NCBI GenBank assembly: GCA_035517655.1
Contig: DATIYJ010000036.1
Span: forward strand, 1 to 59,261
Direction of reading: 5' to 3'
DNA length: 59,261 nt
From: Nitrospiria bacterium
Lineage (GTDB): Bacteria > Nitrospirota > Nitrospiria > JACQBZ01
This document shows positions 10,355 to 18,265 of this stretch, in pieces. The translations under genes and the position numbers were made by a program. Position 1 is the first letter of the stretch; every line of letters begins with the position of its first letter. The notes under the pieces are model-generated. The model was not told where the DNA came from and did no database searches. It saw only the letters and a program-made list of their open reading frames with translations.

Positions 10355-11532
10355 AGATCCTGCTCGGCCATAATTTCTACCGGTCGAAAGGCGGAGAAGA
10401 CCGCTGCGTTGAACTCTTATCGGACCTATTGACGATGAAAGGACATGCAGTTCTCCCCTTTTTTAAATACAGCCGGGCCTTTGAAACGGCCAACTGGACC
10501 CAACGTCTGGCCTTTCCTTTCGAGATGGTTTATTCGCGTTCCAATCGTTCCGCGATTCAATCCATGATCAAGGCCGACCCTCCCCAATTGGCGTACCTCC
10601 ACAACCTCTACCCCTTCATCTCGCCATCGGTGTTGAGGGCATTAAAGGATCACGGAATTCCGATCATTTTGACCGTGCATGCCTTTAAGCCCCTCTGCAT
10701 CAACGGCCTTTTTTTCACCCAGGGACGTGTCTGCGAAAAGTGCGGGGACGGCAATTACTTCCATGGCGTGATGAACAACTGCAGGAACAGTTATGTTGAA
10801 TCCGCGGTCTACGCGATCGCGTTCGCGATCCATCGCCGGTTGAAATTAATCGAGCCCTATGTGGATATTTTTGTGTCCCCATCGGAGTTTCTAAAAACGA
10901 AATTGATCCAATACGGGTTTCCGGAAAATAAGGTCAGGGTCATTCCCCATTTCGTTTCGATAGAGAAGAACGAGTCCGTCAAGCGTTCCCCGGCGGATTA
11001 TGTCGTCTATTTCGGCCGCTTGTCTCATGAGAAAGGAGTGATCACGTTGCTCAAAGCGGCCAAAATGTCGCCGCACATCGAAGTGGTTATTATAGGAGAC
11101 GGGCCGTTGCGAGCCCGGGTTTCAAGCCATATCCGGGAGCAAAAACTAAACAACGTTTGTCTGGCGGGCTATCTTTCCGGAGATGATTTATGGTCGCGTA
11201 TCTCGGGAGCGAGATTTACGATTGTTCCTTCGGAGAGTTATGAGTCGTTCGGGTATTCGGCGATCGAGAGTCTCTATTGGGGCAAGCCCGTCGTCGCGTC
11301 GCGTATCGGCGGACTGCCCGAAATCATTGAAGACGGGGTCGACGGTCTGCTGTTTAACCCGGGAGATCCGCACGATTTGGCGGAAAAAATCAACGACCTT
11401 TGGGCCAAACCGGACCGGATCAAAGAACTCGGAATTCACGGCGAGCGAAAAGCAAAAACTCAGTATACCCCGGAACGGTTTTACGAACGGTTGTCGCAGG
11501 CGTTTGAACGACTCGGTTTAAAAGAAGGTTGA
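10351..11532 (+). CDS. GT4 family glycosyltransferase with Cys-rich acceptor loop
   Basis: 393 aa. It opens LLGHNFYRSKGGEDRCVELL, typical of a GT4 subgroup found in exopolysaccharide loci. A cysteine cluster characteristic of that subgroup follows near residues 109-148 (CINGLFF, VCEKCGDG, NNCRNSY), possibly a structural zinc or disulfide site. The donor domain has VVYFGRLSHEKGVITLLKAA, VIIGDGPLRARV and PSESYESFGYSAIESLYWGKPVV, with both Glu of the E-x7-E region present in altered spacing. It overlaps the deacetylase by 4 nt. Substrates are unknown. Confidence 0.9.
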   Translation: MKILLGHNFYRSKGGEDRCVELLSDLLTMKGHAVLPFFKYSRAFETANWTQRLAFPFEMVYSRSNRSAIQSMIKADPPQLAYLHNLYPFISPSVLRALKDHGIPIILTVHAFKPLCINGLFFTQGRVCEKCGDGNYFHGVMNNCRNSYVESAVYAIAFAIHRRLKLIEPYVDIFVSPSEFLKTKLIQYGFPENKVRVIPHFVSIEKNESVKRSPADYVVYFGRLSHEKGVITLLKAAKMSPHIEVVIIGDGPLRARVSSHIREQKLNNVCLAGYLSGDDLWSRISGARFTIVPSESYESFGYSAIESLYWGKPVVASRIGGLPEIIEDGVDGLLFNPGDPHDLAEKINDLWAKPDRIKELGIHGERKAKTQYTPERFYERLSQAFERLGLKEG

Positions 11533-11587
11533 TAATGACAACATTAGAGATTATCATAGGGAGTGATTTTGGACGGGGGAGTGATTC

Positions 11588-12340
11588 ATGCCGCAGCCGC
11601 TCAAGTTGCTCGGGGTAAAGGTCGATAGGGCGACGATGGAAGAGACGATCGATGCGGTCAAAGCGTTGATTCGATCCCATGAGCGTCGCGGCCGTTATCT
11701 ATGCGTGGCGAATGTTCACAGCGTGGTCTGTTCCCGGCGGAATGAGAAAATAAAGGCCGTCATGAACGCATCGTGGCTGACGGTGGCCGACGGGATGCCG
11801 CTCCTCTGGTCGGCGGGGCTGCTGGGTTGTCCGATTAAAGAGAGAGTCGCCGGTCCGGATTTAATGACGAATCTCTTGGGGGTTTCTGAAAAAGAGGGAT
11901 TTAAAAATTTTTTCTACGGTTCATCCGATGCGGTCCTGACGGCGTTGAGTAAGAACCTGACGGAGCGATTCCCACGTCTAAGGATCGTCGGAGCGATCGC
12001 GCCTCCGTTTCGACCCTTGACGCCCGCACAGGACCTGGAAATCGTGGAAGCCATTCATGCCGCCTCGCCCGACATCCTGTGGGTGGGCCTGGGCGCTCCG
12101 AAGCAGGAACTCTGGATGGCGGAGCATTCCGGCCGCTTGAGGGTGCCGGTCATGATCGGCGTAGGGGCCGCTTTTGATTTCCATGCGGGACACAAGAGTC
12201 GGGCGCCGTTGTGGATGCAGAAAAGCGGGTTGGAATGGGCCTGGCGGCTTTATCAGGAGCCGGGAAGACTGTGGAAAAGGTATCTGATTGATGATCTGCC
12301 TTTTTTTTGGTATATTCTGAAGCAAAAATATATCGGTTGA
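11588..12340 (+). CDS. WecG/TagA/CpsF family glycosyltransferase
   Basis: 250 aa, GT26 family, full length. Diagnostic stretches are VANVHSVVCSRRN, VADGMPLLWSAGLLG, ERVAGPDLM, FFYGSSDAVL, LWVGLGAPKQELWMAEH and GVGAAFDFHAGHKSRAP. Family members (WecG, TagA) transfer ManNAcA or ManNAc from UDP to an undecaprenyl-PP-GlcNAc acceptor, usually as the second sugar of the repeat unit. GGGGGAG before the ATG is a clear ribosome binding site. It lies directly upstream of the second sugar phosphotransferase, so the two may carry out the first two steps of one repeat unit. Confidence 0.92.
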   Translation: MPQPLKLLGVKVDRATMEETIDAVKALIRSHERRGRYLCVANVHSVVCSRRNEKIKAVMNASWLTVADGMPLLWSAGLLGCPIKERVAGPDLMTNLLGVSEKEGFKNFFYGSSDAVLTALSKNLTERFPRLRIVGAIAPPFRPLTPAQDLEIVEAIHAASPDILWVGLGAPKQELWMAEHSGRLRVPVMIGVGAAFDFHAGHKSRAPLWMQKSGLEWAWRLYQEPGRLWKRYLIDDLPFFWYILKQKYIG

Positions 12341-12344
12341 ATCC

Positions 12345-13766
12345 ATGCTCCGCCAACGCGCAAAATTAGTTGCCGCCTCCGTTTACCTCGGCGATCTGAT
12401 TCTGATCGTGATCGCATTTTTTCTGGCGTATTGGGTTCGGGACGCCTTTTTTTCCGATTCGTACGGAAAACTCGTCGAAGTCGACAGGTACCTGTGGCTG
12501 CTGCTTTTTATCGTTCCGACCTGGTCCTTCCTGCTTTATTACTTCCGGCTTTACCGATCTTTTCGGACAAAAAAACTTTGGACCGAGCCGCTCGCCCTGT
12601 TGAAGGTCGTATTGGCGGGCACCTTGCTCCTGGGCGCCGCGATCTTTGTATTTAAACAGCATGATCTCAGCCGTCTCTTCGTCGTCCTGTTCGGAGGAAC
12701 CGCCTTCGTATTTTTGTCGGTTGGACGAATCGCCCTTCGCGTGATCGCCAAGAAGGCCCGATGGAATGAATTGAATACAAGGAATGTGCTCTTGGTGGGA
12801 ACGGGGAGGCGCGCCCGAGAAATCGCGAAAGTCCTGGAAGACAACAAAGATTGGGGCTTCAAACTTCTCGGCCTGATTTCCGATACCGGCGACGGCGAGC
12901 CGGCCAAAGCGGGAGGGTATCCGGTCATCGGCCACGTCAATCAGATTTCGGAGATCCTTCAGCATCAGGTGGTGGACGAGGTCATTTTCGCCGTGTCCCG
13001 GAAAAAGTTGGAGGAGCTGGAGACGATTTTCCTGATGTGTGAAGAACTGGGCGTTCGCGCCCGGGTGGCGGTGAACTTCTTCCCGCACATGATCGCGAAA
13101 ATTCATCTGGATGATCTGCACGGCGTCCCTCTGCTGACGTTCACCACCACGCCCTATAATGAATTTCTGCTCGCCTTTAAGAGATCGTTCGATCTGGCCG
13201 TGTCCGGACTTTTACTTGTGGCGCTGTTCCCGTTGTTCCTGCTGATCACGCTGACGATTAAGCTCACATCGAAAGGACCGGTGTTTTTCAAGCAAACACG
13301 GGTGGGTCTGAACGGCCGGCGGTTTACACTCTATAAATTTCGATCGATGGTTCGGAATGCGGAGGCCCAAAAGCACGAGTTGCTTCATTTGAACGAAATG
13401 GACGGACCGGTCTTCAAGATGAAAGGCGATCCCCGGTTGACTTCCATCGGGAGGTTTCTTCGAAAAACGAGTTTGGATGAACTGCCGCAGCTCATCAACG
13501 TTCTCAACGGCGATATGAGCATCGTCGGCCCGCGGCCCCCCTTGCCGGAAGAGGTGGCCCAGTACGAGCGCTGGCAGCGGCGTCGGCTGAGCATGAAACC
13601 CGGCCTGACCTGTCTCTGGCAGATTCACGGCCGCAGTCACATCGTCGATTTTAATAAATGGATGGAACTGGACCTTCAATACATCGATAATTGGTCCCTC
13701 CAATTGGACTTTGTGATCTTTCTCAAAACGATTCCGGTGGTGCTGCTTGGAAAAGGCGCTTCTTAA
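12345..13766 (+). CDS. Undecaprenyl-phosphate sugar phosphotransferase (second copy)
   Basis: 473 aa, the same family and architecture as the protein at 2005-3408: four or five N-terminal membrane segments, a Rossmann-like middle domain ([16 protein letters not shown] near 145) and a C-terminal sugar-transferase domain from about residue 276. The catalytic region reads [40 protein letters not shown] and [14 protein letters not shown]. The two copies differ clearly in the catalytic domain (LWQIHGRS here, WAQVNGWRG in the other), which suggests different sugar donors or two polymers. It follows the WecG-like gene by 4 nt. Confidence 0.92.
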   Translation: MLRQRAKLVAASVYLGDLILIVIAFFLAYWVRDAFFSDSYGKLVEVDRYLWLLLFIVPTWSFLLYYFRLYRSFRTKKLWTEPLALLKVVLAGTLLLGAAIFVFKQHDLSRLFVVLFGGTAFVFLSVGRIALRVIAKKARWNELNTRNVLLVGTGRRAREIAKVLEDNKDWGFKLLGLISDTGDGEPAKAGGYPVIGHVNQISEILQHQVVDEVIFAVSRKKLEELETIFLMCEELGVRARVAVNFFPHMIAKIHLDDLHGVPLLTFTTTPYNEFLLAFKRSFDLAVSGLLLVALFPLFLLITLTIKLTSKGPVFFKQTRVGLNGRRFTLYKFRSMVRNAEAQKHELLHLNEMDGPVFKMKGDPRLTSIGRFLRKTSLDELPQLINVLNGDMSIVGPRPPLPEEVAQYERWQRRRLSMKPGLTCLWQIHGRSHIVDFNKWMELDLQYIDNWSLQLDFVIFLKTIPVVLLGKGAS

Positions 13767-14541
13767 AGTGGTTTTTGTCCTCGGGTCCGTCCTCCTTTGT
13801 TCTCCGCTGGCCGCCGCATCCTTGTCCGAACCCTCGCTCCCGTCCGTGACGCCGTCTTTTGTATTTGGCGAACGGCTGGTTTACGACATCAGCTGGGCGG
13901 GTCTGACCGTGGGGGAGGGCGTTCTCGAATCCCAATCCGGTGAACGATTCAACGGCCGCGACGTTTTCCGAGTCGTTTCCACAGCCACCTCGAACGAGTG
14001 GCTCTCTGTTTTTTTTCCGGTCAACGACCGCGTCGAGTCCATCATTGACGCCAAGGGGCTGTATCCTTATAAAATCACCGTAGACCAGCGGCACGGTTTC
14101 CGCAAACGGTATAAGGAGGTTCAGTTCGATCAGGAAGAGCATACGGCCCTGATGCGGTTTAAAGGTCGGACGTCCAAGTTTGAGATCCCGCCTCAGGCCC
14201 AGGACATCCTTTCCTGTCTGTACTATTTCAGGACGGTCCCCAATCTGGCCGCGGGATCGTCGGTCTTTATCGATGTCCACGAAAGTAAAAAAAACTACAA
14301 ATTAGAGGTTCAGATTCTCGGGAGCGAAACCCTCCGGACCGCGATCGGGACGGTTCCGACGATCAAAGTCAGAGCGATCGTCCTGTTTGATGGACTTCTC
14401 TGGAATAAAGGAGACCTTTATTTATGGGTGACGGATGATGCCCGCCGGATCCCCGTCAGGATGAGCGGGAAGGTGGCCATCGGTTCCGTCACCGCGACGC
14501 TGACCCGGGTTGAACCGTCGCGGTTGCTTCCGGTTCCCTGA
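13747..14541 (+). CDS. DUF3108 exported protein
   Basis: 264 aa with the DUF3108 pattern: FVFGERLVYDISWAGLTVGEG after the signal sequence, VNDRVESIIDAKGLYPYKI, the middle QDILSCLYYFRT, and the C-terminal DDARRIPVRMSGKVAIGS. The family is periplasmic and beta-rich, of unproven function, and often found near envelope genes. The start is uncertain. A TTG at 13747 lies inside the end of the preceding gene, after a GGTGGTG stretch, and gives a positively charged signal-peptide n-region. A GTG at 13768, one base after the preceding stop, gives a shorter leader without charges. I prefer the TTG. Confidence 0.82.
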   Translation: MEKALLKVVFVLGSVLLCSPLAAASLSEPSLPSVTPSFVFGERLVYDISWAGLTVGEGVLESQSGERFNGRDVFRVVSTATSNEWLSVFFPVNDRVESIIDAKGLYPYKITVDQRHGFRKRYKEVQFDQEEHTALMRFKGRTSKFEIPPQAQDILSCLYYFRTVPNLAAGSSVFIDVHESKKNYKLEVQILGSETLRTAIGTVPTIKVRAIVLFDGLLWNKGDLYLWVTDDARRIPVRMSGKVAIGSVTATLTRVEPSRLLPVP

Positions 14542-14553
14542 ATCCGCGTCGAG

Positions 14554-15186
14554 GTGGATGTGCCGACCGAAAAAAACTTCCGAACCGGGCGGCCTAGGAT
14601 CACAAGCCGAACCGCGCTTCTCATCGTGGATGTGCAGAACGATTTCTGTCCGGGCGGGACACTGGCCGTTCCGGAAGGGGACCGGGTCGTGCCTCTTCTT
14701 AACAAATATATCCGCATCTTTCAGGCCGAAGGCGCCCCGATCGTCGCCACACGGGACTGGCATCCGCGCGACCATTGTTCGTTCAAACCCTTCGGCGGGA
14801 TCTGGCCCCCGCACTGCGTCCGGAATACGCCCGGCGCGGAGTTTCATGCCGAACTGAAACTTCCCAAAGAGGCGACGATTATTTCAAAGGGAACGAACCC
14901 CAAAATCGAGGCCTACTCCGGATTTCAGCAGACCGCCTTGAGCGAATGGTTGACGACGCGGAGGGTCGAAGCGGTTTTCGTGGGCGGATTGGCCACCGAC
15001 TACTGCGTGAAAAGCACCGTTCTGGATGCGTTGAAGGCGGGGTTCAAAGCGGTTTATCTGGCGGATGCGTCGCGGGGGGTGAACGTCAAACCGACGGACA
15101 GCGAACAGGCCGAGCGGGAAATGCAAAGGGCCGGTGCCGGAAGGGTCACGCTGGCCGAAATCGAGTTGAAGACGGGCGAAGTCTAA
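14554..15186 (+). CDS. pncA: Nicotinamidase
   Basis: About 208-210 aa, isochorismatase-like hydrolase. It converts nicotinamide to nicotinate for NAD salvage in the cytoplasm. ALLIVDVQNDFCPGG carries the catalytic Asp, ATRDWHPRDHCSF carries the Asp-His-His metal ligands typical of PncA, and GLATDYCVKSTVLDAL carries the nucleophilic Cys near residue 151. The catalytic Lys lies in SKGTNPKIEAYSGF. GAGG at 14551 favours the GTG at 14560 over the GTG at 14554, a difference of two residues. The stop overlaps by 4 nt the end of a gene on the other strand. Confidence 0.93.
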   Translation: MDVPTEKNFRTGRPRITSRTALLIVDVQNDFCPGGTLAVPEGDRVVPLLNKYIRIFQAEGAPIVATRDWHPRDHCSFKPFGGIWPPHCVRNTPGAEFHAELKLPKEATIISKGTNPKIEAYSGFQQTALSEWLTTRRVEAVFVGGLATDYCVKSTVLDALKAGFKAVYLADASRGVNVKPTDSEQAEREMQRAGAGRVTLAEIELKTGEV

Positions 15187-15596
15187 AGATCGGCGGCAAG
15201 GTTAGAAGACGATTGGGCCGGGTGAGCAAAGGCTGCAACGGGGATCTGGACAAGGTCGGATGAGAGGGCCCTTCCGTCTGAGAAGAAGTACCCGCATTGG
15301 AAATTCACGTCGGCCAGATCGCGCTCGTCGATGGGAAAGGCCACGCAAGGCTTGGGCCGTCCTTCGTAAACCATGCATCTCGGGTTTTCATCCGTCCCCC
15401 CGAGAAACGGACACTTGAAGACCAACTTGCAGCATTTCCCGCACTGAACGCATTCGCCCCCCCGGTGCTGGATCATTTGTTCGACATAATGAGGTTTGAC
15501 GGCGCAAAGAAAAAACCGGCGGATTTTGTTGCCCAGTCGGGTTAACCGGGTTGCAGAGACGCTCCGCATCAACTTTCTCAACCGTCGGTTCGTCAT
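15183..15596 (-). CDS. YkgJ-family cysteine cluster protein
   Basis: 137 aa. The core is GGECVQCGKCCKLVFKCPF (Cys at about 49, 52, 55, 56 and 62) followed by CMVYEGRPKPCVAFPIDERDL, the C-x2-C-x2-CC pattern of the UPF0153/YkgJ family, believed to bind zinc or an Fe-S cluster. Function is not established for the family. A strong GGAGGGG lies 4 nt before the ATG. The gene converges on pncA with a 4-nt overlap of the stop codons, so the two transcripts must overlap. Confidence 0.85.
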   Translation of the reverse strand: MTNRRLRKLMRSVSATRLTRLGNKIRRFFLCAVKPHYVEQMIQHRGGECVQCGKCCKLVFKCPFLGGTDENPRCMVYEGRPKPCVAFPIDERDLADVNFQCGYFFSDGRALSSDLVQIPVAAFAHPAQSSSNLAADL

Positions 15597-15631
15597 AAAC
15601 CCCTCCAGTTAGGGATAGACAAATTTCGTCA

Positions 15632-15660
15632 TTTTTATCACAGAACCAACCGGAGTGCAA
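15632..15660 (-). promoter_or_regulatory. Candidate promoter for the YkgJ-family gene
   Basis: On the minus strand, TTGCAC and TAAAAA are separated by 17 nt, about 35 nt before the ATG at 15596, which has a strong Shine-Dalgarno. The -10 box is imperfect. Confidence 0.35.
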
Positions 15661-15677
15661 GAAGATTTTTCGGGCGT

Positions 15678-16361
15678 CTATTCTTTTTCAAACCGGAGAA
15701 CGTCAAAATAACTCTCGGCGCTTGACCGCGTGTCGTCCGAGTCGATCATCAGTGTCACCCCTCCGACCTGGGGCGGCTCTTCTCCGAACAGGTCGCGGTA
15801 ATCCTGAAGGACATTCCGTTTTTCAGACATCCACTGACCGAGGGGATCCGTTCCGTTCCGGAGAACAACGTATCGCGTCTTGGAGGATTTCTGGCTGGTG
15901 ACGTGCAGGCCCTTTGGCGTGAGGTTTTCCCAGATGTAGCCTACCAGGCGTGTATTGACGGCCGAAGGGAATTTGGGGAAAAGGACATAGACCTCCGCCG
16001 CCTGATCGTCCGTTTTTTTATTCCGCACGTCCCCGCCGGTCGGGAGAACCGTGGCTTTCCATCGCCAGGAAAGATAGGGATAGTCACGGATATCGAAATT
16101 CATTTTTTTGTAAATACCGAAGCTGTTTTGTTTTGAGACCAAACGGAGAACGGGCTTTCCGTTTTCACTTTCGATCCGGACATCATGGCCGCCGCCGAAC
16201 CATTGTTTGAGGTCCCAGCCGACCGGAAGCCCGTCGCTCCCGAGTCCGGCGCTTACCGGATCGACGGTCAAAGCCTCCGGAGCGGCCGATAGTCCCGCCG
16301 TGAAAACCGTCGAAGTCAATAAAAGGATCGTGAGGAACGGTAAAGATGGATGACGCCGCAT
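15678..16361 (-). CDS. DUF3047 exported protein
   Basis: 227 aa from the ATG at 16361; a TTG three codons upstream lies within the -10 box described separately. A signal peptide ends near AGLSAAPEAL. The body matches DUF3047: GLPVGWDLKQWF, VLRLVSKQNSFGIYKK, YPYLSWRWKATVLPTGGDVR, DDQAAEVYVLFP, and the C-terminal IDSDDTRSSAESYFDVLRF. The fold is probably a carbohydrate-binding-like beta sandwich, and function is unknown. It is the first gene of a minus-strand pair with the YkgJ protein. It has no Shine-Dalgarno and its ATG is 8 nt from a TATAAT box. Confidence 0.85.
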   Translation of the reverse strand: MRRHPSLPFLTILLLTSTVFTAGLSAAPEALTVDPVSAGLGSDGLPVGWDLKQWFGGGHDVRIESENGKPVLRLVSKQNSFGIYKKMNFDIRDYPYLSWRWKATVLPTGGDVRNKKTDDQAAEVYVLFPKFPSAVNTRLVGYIWENLTPKGLHVTSQKSSKTRYVVLRNGTDPLGQWMSEKRNVLQDYRDLFGEEPPQVGGVTLMIDSDDTRSSAESYFDVLRFEKE

Positions 16362-16369
16362 AATGCGCA

Positions 16370-16378
16370 ATTATACCA
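16370..16378 (-). promoter_or_regulatory. Extended -10 promoter abutting the DUF3047 start
   Basis: On the minus strand, TGG-TATAAT (an extended -10 element) ends 8 nt before the ATG at 16361. The -35 region is poor (TTTCTT), as expected for extended -10 promoters. Transcription would begin one or two bases before the ATG. Confidence 0.5.
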
Positions 16379-16402
16379 TGTTCAAAAATAATAAGAAAAC
16401 AC

Positions 16403-16431
16403 TTGATAAATTCCATGGATTCGTGTAAAAG
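16403..16431 (+). promoter_or_regulatory. Candidate promoter for the MinD/FlhG-like operon
   Basis: TTGATA and TAAAAG are separated by 17 nt, about 40 nt before the ATG at 16471. It is divergent from the DUF3047 promoter in the same 110-nt gap. The -10 box is imperfect. Confidence 0.33.
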
Positions 16432-16470
16432 TAACCCCATCGTCAATCGGGATGATGAAAGACTGAGGGA

Positions 16471-17436
16471 ATGCAGCTTCGGGATTCGGCCAATCTATCC
16501 AGAGGCGAAATCTGGGCGGTAGGCGGCGGTAAAGGCGGCACCGGTAAAAGCTTCCTTGCCGCCAACTTGGGGATTGCTCTTTCCAATCAAGGGAAGCGCG
16601 TTCTCATGATCGACGCCGACCTTGGATGCGCCAATCTCCACACCTGCCTGGGTATCGATTATCCGGAAGCCACGCTGTCGGATCTCCTGACCGGACGCAT
16701 CAAGCGAATCGAGCAGGCCATCGTTCCAACCGGCATCCGAAACTTAAGCCTCATCAGCGGGGCGCAGGACATTCTGGAAATGGCCAACCCCAAGCATGCC
16801 CAGAAGATGCGCCTCCTTCGCCAGATCCAGGAATTGGATATGGAGTATATCATTCTGGACCTGGGGGCCGGCACGTCGTTTAATATCCTGGATTTCTTTC
16901 TGATCGCCGACCAAGGCATCCTCGCCGTTTTGCCCGAGCCGACCTCGATCGAAAACGTCTACCGATTCATTAAAAGCGTTTTTTACCGTCGGTTTCGGAA
17001 GATCGCGAGGGAGGACGCCGTCAAAGAGATCATTGCAAAGGCGATGGATCAGAAGAACGAGTACGGAATCAAAACGCCCTACGATTTGATCGAGCGGGTG
17101 GCCCGCATGGACCCGGCGGTCGGCGAGCTGCTGAAAAAAGAGATGTACGGTCTCCGGCCGAAACTGGTCGTGAACCAGGTCCGGTCGAAGGACGACATCA
17201 CCCTCGGGTTCTCGATGCGCAGCTCCTGCACGAAGTATTTCGGCATCACCGTGGAATATGTCGGCCATGTGGAGTACGACGACCATGTCTGGCAGGCCAC
17301 GAAACGTCGACGACCGATGTTGACCGAGTATCCCCTGTCCAACTCGGCCCGTGGAATCCAGAAAGTCGCCGCCAACCTGGTCGGCCACGCCCAGTTGACC
17401 TTGGATTACCTGGTGGACACCGCTCCTCGGCGATGA
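16471..17436 (+). CDS. MinD/FlhG-like P-loop ATPase
   Basis: 321 aa, SIMIBI-class ATPase of the ParA/MinD group. GGGKGGTGKS (residues about 18-27) is the deviant Walker A with the signature lysine, MIDADLGCANLHTCLG is switch I, and YIILDLGAGTS is the Walker B region. The C-terminal half is longer than in MinD and contains MRSSCTKYFGITVEYVG. FlhG/FleN proteins of this shape set flagellar number or position, but no flagellar or division gene is nearby, so the partner is unknown. The last 4 nt overlap the next gene (ATGA). A PGGYGKGGVGK-type duplication is absent, so it is a single-domain protein. Confidence 0.85.
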   Translation: MQLRDSANLSRGEIWAVGGGKGGTGKSFLAANLGIALSNQGKRVLMIDADLGCANLHTCLGIDYPEATLSDLLTGRIKRIEQAIVPTGIRNLSLISGAQDILEMANPKHAQKMRLLRQIQELDMEYIILDLGAGTSFNILDFFLIADQGILAVLPEPTSIENVYRFIKSVFYRRFRKIAREDAVKEIIAKAMDQKNEYGIKTPYDLIERVARMDPAVGELLKKEMYGLRPKLVVNQVRSKDDITLGFSMRSSCTKYFGITVEYVGHVEYDDHVWQATKRRRPMLTEYPLSNSARGIQKVAANLVGHAQLTLDYLVDTAPRR

Positions 17437-18047
17437 AGCCCATCCGGGAACAAAACTTTTACGAGATCTTCGAGATCCCGATTCACGCGACGCGCGCGCA
17501 GATCGACCAGGCCTATGCGTTGGCCAAAAAGACGTACGGCGATCAGTCGTTGGCGGCCTATTCGTTGTTTGATTCGGAGGAACGCAAAGAGATTGTCCGA
17601 AAGGTCCATCTGGCTTACGAGACGCTTTCGGATGAAAACCGACGAAGGGCATACGATCAGGACGTGTTGGGATCGGCCGGTCCCTCCAAACCGAATCCGT
17701 CGGGTTCCGACCCGGCCGGGGCCGTGTCGTCGATTCCCGGACCCGATTCTCAAAATTCTCCCGTCCAGAAATCGGACCCGGCCGATATTGAATCCATGAC
17801 CGGGACGGAACTCCGGCAGATTCGGGAGCGGCGCGGGATACCGCTCCAGGAGATTGCAAGCCGGACCCGGATCAACATCACCTATTTGGAGTTCTTGGAG
17901 AAAAATCAGTTTCGCTCTTTGCCGCCGGCCGTTTACCTTCGCAGCTACGTTCTGCAATACGCGCGTCTCTTGGACCTCGACGCCGGTCGGGTGGCCGACC
18001 GCATTTTGTTCTTGGTGGAGCAGGCCAAGCGCTCTGAACCGGCATAA
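17433..18047 (+). CDS. J-like domain plus RodZ-type HTH protein
   Basis: 204 aa. Residues about 7-70 align with a J domain (NFYEIFEIPIHATRAQIDQ, then AYETLSDENRRRAYD), but the diagnostic His-Pro-Asp is missing and replaced by a Tyr-Gly-Asp region, so DnaK stimulation is unlikely. A proline- and serine-rich linker covers about 80-118. The C-terminus is an XRE-like helix-turn-helix of the RodZ/HTH_25 type: ELRQIRERRGIPLQEIASRT, ITYLEFLEKNQF and LPPAVYLRSYVLQYARLL. It is translationally coupled to the upstream MinD-like ATPase, so the two proteins probably work together, perhaps with the HTH part as a localisation or partner-binding module. Confidence 0.83.
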   Translation: MKPIREQNFYEIFEIPIHATRAQIDQAYALAKKTYGDQSLAAYSLFDSEERKEIVRKVHLAYETLSDENRRRAYDQDVLGSAGPSKPNPSGSDPAGAVSSIPGPDSQNSPVQKSDPADIESMTGTELRQIRERRGIPLQEIASRTRINITYLEFLEKNQFRSLPPAVYLRSYVLQYARLLDLDAGRVADRILFLVEQAKRSEPA

Positions 18048-18079
18048 ATCTCTGCAGCCTTGGTGTAAAAGGGGACCCG

Positions 18080-18244
18080 ATGTCGCAACGTTCGGAAGAT
18101 CTCTATGTCATAACGTCCCATTGTGATCTGTGCGGTCGAAAGCTCTGGAAGGGCTACTTTTTGATGGTTCCGGACGAGATTCAGTCCATGGCGATTAAGG
18201 TGGTCTGCTGGCGGTGTAAACTGTTTGGAAAGAAAAATGCGTAG
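18080..18244 (+). CDS. Small zinc-ribbon protein (54 aa)
   Basis: A 54-residue protein with two Cys-x2-Cys knuckles, Cys 15/18 (SHCDLCGRK) and Cys 43/46 (VVCWRCKLF), about 24 residues apart. This is the layout of a treble-clef or ribbon zinc site. GGGGA lies 5 nt before the ATG. It is 32 nt downstream of the J-like/HTH gene on the same strand, so it is probably the third gene of that operon. I do not recognise a named family, and no function can be assigned. Confidence 0.7.
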   Translation: MSQRSEDLYVITSHCDLCGRKLWKGYFLMVPDEIQSMAIKVVCWRCKLFGKKNA

Positions 18245-18265
18245 GATGGGCCGTATGCCGTTCCC

